The translations under genes were made by a program, and so were the position numbers. 42,106 nt of DNA. It comes from Candidatus Omnitrophota bacterium. GTDB lineage: Bacteria > Omnitrophota > Gorgyraeia > Gygaellales > Profunditerraquicolaceae. Numbering within the stretch: the first letter of the stretch is position 1; every line of letters begins with the position of its first letter. The stretch is from the NCBI GenBank assembly GCA_028716705.1, contig JAQUPI010000002.1:78067-120172 (forward strand), in the 5' to 3' direction. Below are positions 22,888-31,354 of the stretch, in pieces. Below the pieces are notes generated by a model, which was not told the origin of the DNA, did not search any database, and worked only from the letters and a program-made list of their open reading frames with translations.

Positions 22888-24096
22888 TTAGCCTCCGATA
22901 TTCAGAATAGCGATACTCTGATTATGAAAATAAGCCTGTCCGTGGTAACTTATAGCCTTTAAGGGGGCCTGTTCCCCGTAAGTATATAACCCTATAATCG
23001 GCACGTCCTTGCCAAAGCCCTCTTTAATTATTTGAAGCTCCTGATTAGCTTCCCTGCGCAAAAGCGTGTATCTGGAAGTGGAATCGAAAACAAACACGGC
23101 ATTTTTGATCTCACCCTTGTTTATATCCGCGGCCGGAAAGGAATTCCTTTTTGCTTCATCCAGCGCCTGCCGCGTCGCGTTCAGGCAGGATTTTTTTGTA
23201 CCGATCATCAACCGGACCAGGCTGCCTTGTATAACATTTCCCTGCATCCTGAGCCAGCCGTCATTTTCTATTTCCAGTATATTCCTTAAAAGATATTCTT
23301 CTTCGCCCGGGATAAACATCCCTATCGGATATAATGTTGAAACAAGCCTTATCTCTTTCTGGAGTTGAGGCAGTTCCCGCGCAAGATATTCCTCATAAAC
23401 CTTTACCGCGGGCTTGCCGTCAATTTCGTATATAATGTTGCCTGCCGACCTTGTGATCGTGCGCGGCTTACCGAGCGGTTTCCAGCCGTGTTTTATTCCC
23501 AGCCCGAAATTCAACTTTCCTCCCAGCAATATGCCTACCGCGCTGTCCGTAAGCACCTCCTGGTTGAAATACAGATAAGTCCTTAAAAACCGCATATTAT
23601 CGGAGGCAGAAGCGCCGGCCAAAGGGAAGCTCTTGCCGAGTCTCTCCTGGATGCCGTTAATGAGGTTGGATCCTTCTTCTATCAGGCCGTCGGAGAAAAT
23701 TATGCTTAAGTCCCGGCGCATGTCGCGGAAGCCGTGGAGCAATCTTTCCCCCAGCTCTCTTCCGGCGTTTAAGGCGGTCTTTTCCTTAATGTCTTTTACG
23801 CAGGCAACACTGAAATGCATATGCGCGGGCATGCTTAAAAGCATGACTGCCACGCCGTGTTTGAATATGCCGGCATTACAGATGACGGCCGCGCTGCTGC
23901 AGCCGATAATAGGCACCTGGCTTTTCAGCGACAAACCTATTGTTTTTAATAACCCGACGGAGGCCAGGTCGACGGAACTGAAGACTATCGCCAGATCAAC
24001 TTTTTCACTGTACAGGTTTCCCATGGCCTGCCTGGCTGCCTGGCGGGCCGCCGTAATGGGTTCTTTATCCGTGCTTAAACCTATGCCTACTTTCAT
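22888..24096 (-). CDS. FIST domain sensor protein
   Basis: This 402-residue protein has a FIST_N domain (about 25-220, VDLAIVFSSVDLASVGLL, PIIGCSSAAVICN) and a FIST_C domain (about 225-385, KVYEEYLARELPQL and VPIIGLYTYGEQAP near the end). FIST proteins are known or predicted intracellular small-ligand sensors that feed two-component or chemotaxis systems. Its place directly before a histidine kinase gene and after a CpaF-type ATPase gene suggests it is the input module. No signal peptide is visible. Confidence 0.9.
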   Translation of the reverse strand: MKVGIGLSTDKEPITAARQAARQAMGNLYSEKVDLAIVFSSVDLASVGLLKTIGLSLKSQVPIIGCSSAAVICNAGIFKHGVAVMLLSMPAHMHFSVACVKDIKEKTALNAGRELGERLLHGFRDMRRDLSIIFSDGLIEEGSNLINGIQERLGKSFPLAGASASDNMRFLRTYLYFNQEVLTDSAVGILLGGKLNFGLGIKHGWKPLGKPRTITRSAGNIIYEIDGKPAVKVYEEYLARELPQLQKEIRLVSTLYPIGMFIPGEEEYLLRNILEIENDGWLRMQGNVIQGSLVRLMIGTKKSCLNATRQALDEAKRNSFPAADINKGEIKNAVFVFDSTSRYTLLRREANQELQIIKEGFGKDVPIIGLYTYGEQAPLKAISYHGQAYFHNQSIAILNIGG

Positions 24097-24102
24097 GGAG
24101 GC

Positions 24103-25446
24103 TTATGCCCCTAGGTCCTCTTTTTTTATCCCTAATTCGCTCATAACCGCCTGCCGGTTGACGGTAAAATTACGGCAGAGCGAAGTAACCCGGCGAATAT
24201 CGGTTATATCTTTTTTTAAAAGTAATTCCAGCAATTTCCCGCGTACCCTGGTTTCGTCCATAATGTCTTTCGCGCTTTTACCGCTGATCTGGACGAGCCG
24301 GTCGCGGAAGATGCTGCTCACGTTGGACTCATGCATCTGCCTGCCGGACAGGTCATACGCCCACAGGGTAGATAAAAGCACCATCTTTTTTTCCATACCC
24401 GCGGTTTCCACCAGCTCAGCTACTACCCTGTGTATCCTGCCGTCGATATTATACCTGCGCATGATCACGAATACATCCACCAGGTTAACCAGGACATCAG
24501 GGACGTTCATCGGCTCATTCTCCATCCGCATTATCGTTTCTCTGGCGGTTGAGGCGTGCAATGTGCCCATGCAGTACTTGCCTATGTTCATGGCGGTCAT
24601 CAGATCCTCCGCCTCTTTGCCTCTCACTTCACCGACGATTATCCTGTCCGGACGCATGCGCAGCGCGTTTTTTACCAGGTCCGCGAGGCTGGTTTCTTCA
24701 TCGCTTTCCAGGCGCGCGCAATTTTCTTCAACGCCTGTATTCAATTCCAGAGTATCCTCGATAACCACTATCCGTTCCTTCTCCGGTATAAAACTAAAAA
24801 GCGCGTTTAATAAGGTGGTTTTTCCGGTACCCGGCCCGCCAGAAATTATTATGTTCGCGGGTTTAACGCCCAAGCCTTCCGAGTAAATCCAAAGCTGCGC
24901 TGCCAGTTGGGGGGTAAGCGTGCCGCTTTTGATCAGCTCGATTATGCTCAAAGGTTTCTCTTTGGCGCGGGTTATAGTTATCTGGGGCCCAAATGGCGAA
25001 TAAACGATATTTACCCGGCCCTTTATCTCTGAAAGCTCGACGTTGTTTATCTTATTTATTGTTTTGCGCCCGGAGAAAATTATCAGTTTCTTAATGAAGA
25101 GATCCAATTCTTCCCTGGAAGAAAACCTTCTATCCGTTTTGATCAGCCCCGACTTGGTTTTGCGTACGTACATGGGGGAAAGGTTATTGATCATGATATC
25201 TTCTATCTCGGGATCGCTTAAGAATTCTTCGATGATGCCGTACGAGAGGAATTCTTTGAAAAAACCTTCCATCTCGAGGCCCTTGGACTTGCGGATAAAT
25301 CTTTGCAGCTGGTGGGAGTTATTATAAACTTCCAGAAAGACCTGGAAAATGACGTCCCGCTTATGGGTAAAATCCTGCAGAAGAAATATTTTTCCGCTTA
25401 ATTTATCGAGGATCTCGTTCTCAACCGCTATTTTTTCCGGGTCCAT
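24103..25446 (-). CDS. CpaF/TadA-type secretion ATPase (stand-alone copy)
   Basis: This 447-residue ATPase belongs to the CpaF/TadA branch of type II/IV secretion ATPases. Visible are an N-terminal helical part, LSDPEIEDIMINNLSPMYV, the Walker A ISGGPGTGKTTLLNALF, VIEDTLELN, and DLMTAMNIGKYCMGTLHAST. I set the start at 25446 because AAGGAGGGG lies upstream; the longer frame to 25581 runs into tRNA-Glu. It is separated from the pilus operon by about 5 kb and belongs to the FIST-kinase-regulator operon. It could energise a second secretion apparatus or act as a regulated partner of the Tad system. Confidence 0.88.
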   Translation of the reverse strand: MDPEKIAVENEILDKLSGKIFLLQDFTHKRDVIFQVFLEVYNNSHQLQRFIRKSKGLEMEGFFKEFLSYGIIEEFLSDPEIEDIMINNLSPMYVRKTKSGLIKTDRRFSSREELDLFIKKLIIFSGRKTINKINNVELSEIKGRVNIVYSPFGPQITITRAKEKPLSIIELIKSGTLTPQLAAQLWIYSEGLGVKPANIIISGGPGTGKTTLLNALFSFIPEKERIVVIEDTLELNTGVEENCARLESDEETSLADLVKNALRMRPDRIIVGEVRGKEAEDLMTAMNIGKYCMGTLHASTARETIMRMENEPMNVPDVLVNLVDVFVIMRRYNIDGRIHRVVAELVETAGMEKKMVLLSTLWAYDLSGRQMHESNVSSIFRDRLVQISGKSAKDIMDETRVRGKLLELLLKKDITDIRRVTSLCRNFTVNRQAVMSELGIKKEDLGA

Positions 25447-25523
25447 TTTTCCCCTCCTTGGCAGCGCTGATATACCAAAAATATACCAGAAAGCGGCGCA
25501 AAAAGCAATCAAAGAAAATGCCC

Positions 25524-25553
25524 TTGACGCCTTCGCGAGAGTTATGTTATCAT
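25524..25553 (+). promoter_or_regulatory. Candidate promoter for tRNA-Glu
   Basis: TTGACG (25524-25529) and TATCAT (25548-25553) are separated by 18 bases, about 20 bases upstream of the tRNA. Both match the sigma-70 consensus at five of six positions. Confidence 0.45.
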
Positions 25554-25573
25554 TATTTGCTTTAAAGCAAGCC

Positions 25574-25651
25574 GGCCCCATCGTCTAGCCTGGTCTAGGA
25601 CGCGTGGTTCTCAGCCACTAAACACCGGTTCAAATCCGGTTGGGGCTACCA
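25574..25651 (+). tRNA. tRNA-Glu (anticodon CUC)
   Basis: The acceptor GGCCCCA pairs with TGGGGCT (one G-U pair), discriminator A with an encoded CCA. The anticodon stem GTGG/CCAC encloses the loop TTCTCAG, anticodon CTC. The T arm CCGGTTCAAATCCGG is complete. The last 17 tRNA bases before CC are repeated at 25790-25806. Confidence 0.93.
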
Positions 25652-25806
25652 GTAAATGATCCCTCCCGGGAGATAGTTCTCCCGTTCGTAAACACTCCAA
25701 AATTTCGTACCTCAATTTTGTCGCACTCACGGGATTAATTCCGGCTTATAAGTTACGTCGTTGCACTCCGTAACTTATGCCGTCATTATAAATCCGGTTG
25801 GGGCTA
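25652..25806 (+). repeat. Hairpin-rich element bounded by a duplicated tRNA-Glu tail
   Basis: A 17-base direct repeat (AAATCCGGTTGGGGCTA) lies in the tRNA at 25632-25648 and again at 25790-25806. Between them are several inverted repeats: CTCCCGGGAG and GGGAGA/TCTCCC near 25663-25683, TCCCGT/ACGGGA enclosing CAAAATT/AATTTTG at 25680-25734, and a TAAGTTAC/GTAACTTA arm near 25750-25778. The repeat could be attL/attR-like ends or the footprint of a small palindromic element. No open frame is present. Confidence 0.65.
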
Positions 25807-25859
25807 TTTACTTATTTATAACGAAATTCCCCCCGCAGCCGAAATCCCTTCTTAATAAC

Positions 25860-25888
25860 TTGACAATTCGATATATCTGATGTAACAT
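25860..25888 (+). promoter_or_regulatory. Promoter of the AbrB-like/exporter operon with inverted repeat
   Basis: A perfect TTGACA (25860-25865) is 17 bases from TAACAT (25883-25888). The inverted pair TATCTGAT (25874-25881, in the spacer) and ATCAGATA (25911-25918, in the leader) could be an operator for autoregulation by the adjacent AbrB-like protein. Confidence 0.6.
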
Positions 25889-25934
25889 ACTTTTCATACA
25901 TTTCCTATTTATCAGATAAAAATGAGGAGGGGAT

Positions 25935-26159
25935 ATGAAGGGTTCGATGAAGGGGAAGATCTTCGGCACGGTCACCGTTGGAGAACGCGGCCAGATGGTC
26001 ATACCGGCGGAGGTCCGAAAGGTTTTCAAGATCAAAACCGGGGATAAGCTTATCGTTTTGGCTAAGCGCGATACGCTCAGTCTTGTCCCGGCGGAAAGCT
26101 TCAGCCAGTTTTTAAACGAGGCCTCCGAGATCATGGCCAAGTTCAAGGCAAAAACGTAG
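25935..26159 (+). CDS. SpoVT/AbrB-family DNA-binding regulator
   Basis: This 74-residue protein has a swapped-hairpin AbrB domain: KIFGTVTVGERGQMVIPAEVRKVFKIKTGDKLIVLAKRDTLSLVP, followed by a helical tail. GAGGAGGGG lies upstream of the ATG. The fold occurs in transition-state regulators and MazE-type antitoxins. No toxin gene is adjacent. The tolC gene starts 8 bases after its stop, so it is most likely the local repressor of the exporter operon. Confidence 0.9.
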   Translation: MKGSMKGKIFGTVTVGERGQMVIPAEVRKVFKIKTGDKLIVLAKRDTLSLVPAESFSQFLNEASEIMAKFKAKT

Positions 26160-26167
26160 AAAACTTC

Positions 26168-27448
26168 ATGGCATTTCACTATCTTCGTCTTTTTATAATA
26201 ATTCTCATCTTGCTTCCAAGCGGCTTTTGCTCAAATGCGGGGGCAGAAGAGGCCCTTAGCTGGCAGGACTGCCTGAGGGAAGCGGCGAAGAATCATCCTG
26301 ACTTGATCGCGGCCCGGGAGAGCGTAAAGCAGTCGCAGGCCGCCAAAACGATTACCGCGAGCGCTCTCTTCCCGCAGGTAGACAGCCGCCTCTCCGCCCA
26401 AACCGCGAGGACCGATACGGGCTCCATCAGCTCGACCGCGGATTCATATTCATACGGTGTAAGCGCAAGCCAATTATTCTTCGACGGCAGCAAGACCATT
26501 AACGATGTAAGGGCGGCAAGCGAGGATATAAGCGCTTCAAAGCAGTCCTTCAGGTTCACTTCCGCTACGGTGAGGTTCCGCTTACGCAGCGCGTTTATAA
26601 ATTTGCTCAAAAGCCAGGAATCGCTTAAGATCGCCGAAGAGATTTTTGAGATCAGGAGGCAAAACCTGGAACTGATCACCTTAAAGTATGAGTCCGGCCA
26701 GGAGCATAGAGGCGCGCTCCTTACGGCCGAGGCGGACTTGGCGCGCTCCAAATACGTGATCGCGCAGGCGAGAAGGGATTTTGAGGTAAGCCAGCGTGAG
26801 CTCGCCAAAGAAATGGGCAGAAAAGAATTAGTCCCAATGCAGGTAACCGGCGGTTTTGAAATAAAAGAGGCCGTTAAAGAAAAACCTGATTTAGAGGCTT
26901 TAGCCGAAAATAATCCTTCGCTTCTGCAGGCCGCGGCGCGGGCCAGCGCGGCGAATTTCAGCCTCAGGTCCGCCTACGCCAATTTTTCGCCAGCCCTCAC
27001 AGGTTCGGCCGCCGCGACCAAAACCAGCCAATATTGGGCGCCGAAAAATGACCAATGGAATCTGGGCTTGGCCTTGTCCATGCCTGTCTTTGAAGGCGGC
27101 CTGAGGTTCGCTCAGGTCTCTCAGGCAAAGGCCTTATTAAATCAACTCAGGGAAAATCAACGGAGCACCAAGGACAGCGTTGTTTTAACCATGGAACAGG
27201 CCTGGGCGGCGCTCCTTGACGCTTTGGATAATCTGGAAGTGCAGAAAAAATCCCTTTTCGCGGCGGAAGAGCGTTCGAAGATCGCTGAGGCGCAATATTC
27301 AGTAGGCTTTATTTCGTTCGATAACTGGACGATCATCCAGGATAACCTGGTCAGCGCCAAAACCGCTTTACTTGACGCGCAAGCGCAGGCCCTGGCCAGA
27401 GAGGCAGAATGGGTCCAGGCGAAAGGAGAGACGTTGGAATATGAATAA
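26168..27448 (+). CDS. tolC: TolC-family outer-membrane efflux protein
   Basis: This 426-residue protein has a signal peptide (hydrophobic FIIILILLPSGFCSNAGA) and the two-repeat helical-barrel pattern of outer-membrane efflux proteins: LSWQDCLREAAKNHPDLIAARESVKQS, long coiled-coil helices, and beta segments such as SYSYGVSASQLFFDG. The second repeat begins about residue 240 with LEALAENNPSLLQAAARASAAN. It forms the outer-membrane channel for the MacA/MacB-type pair that follows, overlapping macA by 8 bases. The substrate is unknown. Confidence 0.92.
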   Translation: MAFHYLRLFIIILILLPSGFCSNAGAEEALSWQDCLREAAKNHPDLIAARESVKQSQAAKTITASALFPQVDSRLSAQTARTDTGSISSTADSYSYGVSASQLFFDGSKTINDVRAASEDISASKQSFRFTSATVRFRLRSAFINLLKSQESLKIAEEIFEIRRQNLELITLKYESGQEHRGALLTAEADLARSKYVIAQARRDFEVSQRELAKEMGRKELVPMQVTGGFEIKEAVKEKPDLEALAENNPSLLQAAARASAANFSLRSAYANFSPALTGSAAATKTSQYWAPKNDQWNLGLALSMPVFEGGLRFAQVSQAKALLNQLRENQRSTKDSVVLTMEQAWAALLDALDNLEVQKKSLFAAEERSKIAEAQYSVGFISFDNWTIIQDNLVSAKTALLDAQAQALAREAEWVQAKGETLEYE

Positions 27449-28394
27449 AAAAAGAGGGTTTTTTATAATCATCGTCTTTACTCTCATCGTCGCCGCTTTC
27501 CTTGCGGCGAGAATGAAAGGCAGAACCAGGCCCGCGGAAATAATCGAAGAGATAAGGCCCGCCGTCGGTAATATAGAGACCTTTGTCTCTACCACGGGGA
27601 CCGTCTTGCCAAAGAACCGGCTTGAGGTAAAGCCTCCGGTAGCCGGCAGGATCGAAAGCATAGAGGTAAAAGAAGGGGAAAAGATAAAGGCAGGGTCGAC
27701 TTTGGCCTGGATGAGCTCAACCGAGCGCGCCGCGCTCCTTGATTCCGCCAGGGGACAGGGAGAAGACGCCTTAAAGTACTGGAAGGAAGTTTATAAGGCT
27801 ATCCCTTTGCTGTCGCCTATCGACGGGGAGGTAATAGTAGCCACCACCCAGCCCGGCCAGACAGTTACTACAACCGATCCGGTAATCGTTCTGTCCGACC
27901 GGTTGATCGTGCGCGCCCAGGTGGATGAGACCGACATCGGTAAGATCAAGGAGGGCCAAAACGCGTTTGTGACTCGCGACGCTTACCCGGATACTAAAAT
28001 AAAAGCTGTGGTCGAGCATATATACTACGAATCCAAGACCGTAAGCAACGTAACCGTCTATCAGGCGGATCTATTGCCGGAAGAGGTTCCTTACTTTTTC
28101 CGTTCCGGGATGAACGCCTCTATAGACTTTATAGAAAAAAGCAAAGAAGGCATACTCACCATACCCAAGGAAGCGGTGCGCCAAGAGAAGGAAGAGTCTT
28201 ACGTCCTGCTTAAACAGGAAGGCAGCGGTGAACCGGTAATGACGCGCGTTATCCTGGGGGCATCCGACGATAAGAACGTTGAAATTATTTCGGGCATCGG
28301 CGCGGCCGACACTATCATTATATCAAAAGAGAAATACGCGCTTCCTCGGGCCTCCTCCGGAGGAAGCCCGTTCCTGCCAGGCCGGAGAAGATAA
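27441..28394 (+). CDS. macA: MacA-like periplasmic adaptor, short hairpin
   Basis: This 317-residue membrane-fusion protein links MacB to TolC. It has an N-terminal membrane anchor, the lipoyl half RPAVGNIETFVSTTGTVLPKNRLEVKPPVAGRIESIEVKEGEKIKAG, and the second half PLLSPIDGEVIVATTQPGQTV, then a beta-barrel domain. The helical hairpin between the two lipoyl halves is only about 30 residues, far shorter than in E. coli MacA. I start at 27441 rather than the upstream frame start because the ATG is coupled to the tolC stop. It overlaps macB by one base. Confidence 0.88.
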   Translation: MNKKRGFFIIIVFTLIVAAFLAARMKGRTRPAEIIEEIRPAVGNIETFVSTTGTVLPKNRLEVKPPVAGRIESIEVKEGEKIKAGSTLAWMSSTERAALLDSARGQGEDALKYWKEVYKAIPLLSPIDGEVIVATTQPGQTVTTTDPVIVLSDRLIVRAQVDETDIGKIKEGQNAFVTRDAYPDTKIKAVVEHIYYESKTVSNVTVYQADLLPEEVPYFFRSGMNASIDFIEKSKEGILTIPKEAVRQEKEESYVLLKQEGSGEPVMTRVILGASDDKNVEIISGIGAADTIIISKEKYALPRASSGGSPFLPGRRR

Positions 28395-30358
28395 TGCTGG
28401 AATTAAAGAATATACACAAGACTTACCGCATGGGACAGGTGGATGTAAAGGCCCTTGACGGAGTATCTCTCAAAATAGAGCCGGGAGAGTTTGTGGCGAT
28501 CATGGGCCCTTCGGGTTCCGGTAAATCAACACTAATGCACATCCTGGGGCTTTTGGACAGGCCCGATACTGGAGAATACCATTTAGGGGAGAGAAGGATC
28601 GATGAGCTTTCGGACAATGAGCTTTCCGGGATACGTAACCGTTTAGTGGGTTTTATCTTCCAGCAGTTCCATTTATTGCCCAGGATGACCGCTTTGCAAA
28701 ACGCGGAGTTGCCTCTAATTTACGCTGGTAAGCGTCATTTAAAAGAAAAGGCAAAAGAAGAATTGGAAGAAGTGGGCCTGGGGGAGAGGATCAACCATAG
28801 GCCAAACGAACTTTCCGGAGGGCAGCAGCAGCGGGTCGCCATCGCCCGTTCACTCGTAAATAACCCGTTCATTATTCTGGCGGACGAGCCGACAGGCAAC
28901 CTCGACTCTAAAAGCAGGGAAGAGATAATGGCTATTTTGAAGGGATTGAACGCCAAGGGAAAGACGATCATTATCGTTACCCACGAGAACGCGGTCGCCC
29001 TTCAGGCCAGGCGCGTCATACGCATGCTGGACGGCAGGATCATCTCCGACGATAAACAGGGTACGCAAATACCTGCCAGGCAAGAGACGTCCGAGAACGT
29101 AACGGACCCGGTCTTATCTAAAAGCGAAAGCAAGGCAAGGCAGACGGAATTCTTCGATTACCTGCGCCAGGCGGCCTCCGCGATGTCCGCTCACAAAATG
29201 CGCTCTTTTTTATCCATCCTCGGGGTATTGATAGGCGTCTCGGCGGTTATCGCCATGCTCGCGCTGGGAGAGGGGGCGAAGGCATCGATCCAAAAGGAGT
29301 TGGCTTCTTTAGGCTCAAACCTGCTGGTAGTCCGGCCCGGATCACCCAGAGTGGGCAGGGTAGCCTTGGAGTCCGGCTCTGCTACTCGTTTTACTTTCCA
29401 AGATGTCGCCGCTATCAAAAAGCTTACCGATGTAGTTGAGAAAGTAGCGCCCGCAGTCTCGGGCAGGGGCCAGATAGTCTACGCCAATAAGAATTGGAAT
29501 ACCCGCATAGAAGGAGTGGGGGTAGATTATGCCTCTATCCGCGCCGCCCATCCGCAGGTCGGAAGGTTCTTCACGCAAGAGGAAGAGAGGCTGAGGGATA
29601 AAGTCATTATCCTGGGGACAACCGTGGCCAGGGAGCTTTTTGGCGAGGCCAATCCAGTGGGGGAAACGGTCAAAGTCAACCTTTTGAATTTCAAGGTGGT
29701 CGGCGTGCTGCCCGCGAAGGGAGCCACGAGCTGGCACGACCAGGATGATACCTTACTAATACCGGTTACTACGGCGATGTACCGGGTCTTTGGGAAGGAA
29801 TATATCGACGCCATTTATGTGCAGGTAAAAAGCCCGGAACTGATCCAGGCGGCAAACGGCACGATCTCGGAGCTGATCATAAAACAGCATCGCCTAGATA
29901 AAAACGGAGAGGATACCTTCCAGATACGCGACATGTCGGATATCAAAAACGCGCTTGAATCCACCACAAGGACCATGTCGCTCTTGCTGGGTTCTATAGC
30001 GGCTATATCGCTCCTGGTGGGAGGTATAGGTATAATGAACATCATGCTGGTTTCGGTAACCGAGCGCACACGCGAGATCGGCCTGCGCAAGGCCATAGGC
30101 GCCACCAATAAGGATGTCCTGGCGCAGTTCCTCATTGAAGCGGTGATGATGTCTTTTATAGGAGGTTCCTGCGGGATCCTATTAGGGGCGGGAATTTCGG
30201 CGCTGATCACCTTTTTCGCGGGTTGGGCGGTGAAGGTCTCCTGGTTTTCCATAAATCTCTCCGCGGGTTTCTCCTTGTTGATAGGGATCGCCTTCGGGAT
30301 GTGGCCGGCGCGCAAAGCTTCGCAGCTCGACCCGATCGAGGCGCTGAGATACGAATAA
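28394..30358 (+). CDS. macB: MacB-like ABC transporter, ATPase-permease fusion
   Basis: This 654-residue protein has an ABC ATPase (about 1-230): Walker [15 protein letters not shown], signature [15 protein letters not shown], Walker [16 protein letters not shown]. One membrane helix follows (about 275-300), then a periplasmic MacB core domain, then three helices of an FtsX-type permease ([27 protein letters not shown] ... [12 protein letters not shown]). It drives export through MacA and TolC in a mechanotransmission mode in the known family. Possible substrates are peptides, siderophores or lipids; nothing here decides it. Confidence 0.94.
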   Translation: MLELKNIHKTYRMGQVDVKALDGVSLKIEPGEFVAIMGPSGSGKSTLMHILGLLDRPDTGEYHLGERRIDELSDNELSGIRNRLVGFIFQQFHLLPRMTALQNAELPLIYAGKRHLKEKAKEELEEVGLGERINHRPNELSGGQQQRVAIARSLVNNPFIILADEPTGNLDSKSREEIMAILKGLNAKGKTIIIVTHENAVALQARRVIRMLDGRIISDDKQGTQIPARQETSENVTDPVLSKSESKARQTEFFDYLRQAASAMSAHKMRSFLSILGVLIGVSAVIAMLALGEGAKASIQKELASLGSNLLVVRPGSPRVGRVALESGSATRFTFQDVAAIKKLTDVVEKVAPAVSGRGQIVYANKNWNTRIEGVGVDYASIRAAHPQVGRFFTQEEERLRDKVIILGTTVARELFGEANPVGETVKVNLLNFKVVGVLPAKGATSWHDQDDTLLIPVTTAMYRVFGKEYIDAIYVQVKSPELIQAANGTISELIIKQHRLDKNGEDTFQIRDMSDIKNALESTTRTMSLLLGSIAAISLLVGGIGIMNIMLVSVTERTREIGLRKAIGATNKDVLAQFLIEAVMMSFIGGSCGILLGAGISALITFFAGWAVKVSWFSINLSAGFSLLIGIAFGMWPARKASQLDPIEALRYE

Positions 30359-30385
30359 GGTATTCACAAGAATACATAAAATATA

Positions 30386-30413
30386 TTGACTTGTAATTTT
30401 TTATCTGTATATT
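30386..30413 (+). promoter_or_regulatory. Promoter of the pilus core operon
   Basis: TTGACT (30386-30391) and TATATT (30408-30413) are 16 bases apart. The palindrome ATTATTA-AC-TAATAAT at 30411-30426 overlaps the -10 and the predicted start of transcription. AAAAAAGGAG precedes the ATG of the first gene. Confidence 0.5.
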
Positions 30414-30448
30414 ATTAACTAATAATCTTTAAAAAAGGAGAACGTCTT

Positions 30449-31354
30449 ATGACCACGCGCAAAGCCGCGCCTGCCGTTTTGATTTTCTCAGCCGCTTTAA
30501 TCCTTTCCGCCTCTTCTGGTTGCAAAAAACTCGAAAACCTAAGCTCAAAAATGAAACCGGTTCAGCCCCCCAAGGGGACGATCATCGCCAAAGTAGACAG
30601 CCTCTTTGTTACCGCCGAGCAATTAGAGCAGGAAATTGAGAATTATAATCAGTTAATAGATAATCCCGCGGGAAAAATAACCACGCGCGAACAGAAACTA
30701 GCCTACCTGAACGACGAATTAATAAGGCGCTATTTATTCTATTTAGAGGCGAAGGAAAAGCGCATGGATGAGCGGCCGCAGACACAGGAGATCCTGCGTA
30801 CCCTGGAAATAAATGTTCTGGCCAACCAGCTCATACAGGATGAGATAGGGAATATGACCGTTACCTCGTCGGAAGTAGAGGATTTTTATAAAATCTATAA
30901 AGACCAGTATCAGCAGGCCGAAGAGAGAAAGGTCAGGGAGATCGCCGTTGATTCCGAGCAGGAAGCGAAAGACGCGTTAGTCCAATTGCTCCAGGGGGCG
31001 GACTTTCCCGGCGTAGCTGTCCAGCGTTCACGCGCGGAGAGCGCCGCCAAGGGGGGAGACCTGGGATTTATTAAAAGAGGCGACAGGGGGCCGGATTTCG
31101 CGGCTTTTGATGAAGTCGCCTTTTCCCGTTCTTTAGCCGCGGGACAGATCAGTAATATCTTCAAGCTGAAAGACAAGTATTATATTATCAAGGTAGAAGC
31201 GGTAAGAGGGGGCCAGGCAAGGCCTTTGTCAGAGGTATGGGACGAAATAAACAGAACGGTCTTATTCCTGAAACAGCAACAGAAACTTCAGGAGATATCC
31301 GCGAATCTGTCAAAAAAGAACAAGGTAACCATATACGACGATAAAATAAAGTAA
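30449..31354 (+). CDS. Parvulin-type peptidyl-prolyl isomerase lipoprotein
   Basis: This 301-residue protein has a lipoprotein signal with lipobox ASSGC (Cys25). A SurA-like helical N-terminal chaperone part (about 45-150) is followed by a parvulin rotamase domain (about 155-265): REIAVDSEQEAKDALVQLLQGADFPGVA, then GGDLGFIKRGDRGP and the terminal YYIIKVEAVR. It lies one base from cpaB, so it is probably a periplasmic folding factor for secretin or pilus components. SurA-, PpiC- and PrsA-like names are all possible. Confidence 0.88.
   Translation: MTTRKAAPAVLIFSAALILSASSGCKKLENLSSKMKPVQPPKGTIIAKVDSLFVTAEQLEQEIENYNQLIDNPAGKITTREQKLAYLNDELIRRYLFYLEAKEKRMDERPQTQEILRTLEINVLANQLIQDEIGNMTVTSSEVEDFYKIYKDQYQQAEERKVREIAVDSEQEAKDALVQLLQGADFPGVAVQRSRAESAAKGGDLGFIKRGDRGPDFAAFDEVAFSRSLAAGQISNIFKLKDKYYIIKVEAVRGGQARPLSEVWDEINRTVLFLKQQQKLQEISANLSKKNKVTIYDDKIK

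Noticed and set aside
23633-24886. 417-residue plus-strand frame opposite the FIST and CpaF genes
   Set aside because: It is antisense to two clear domain proteins, is of low-complexity Ser/Arg composition and has no conserved motif.
25446-25581. Longer N-terminus for the CpaF-type ATPase
   Set aside because: The extension has no ribosome site and runs into tRNA-Glu on the other strand; AAGGAGGGG precedes the ATG at 25446.
25935-26159. MazE-type antitoxin of a toxin-antitoxin pair
   Set aside because: No toxin-sized gene lies on either side; the next gene is tolC, 8 bases away.
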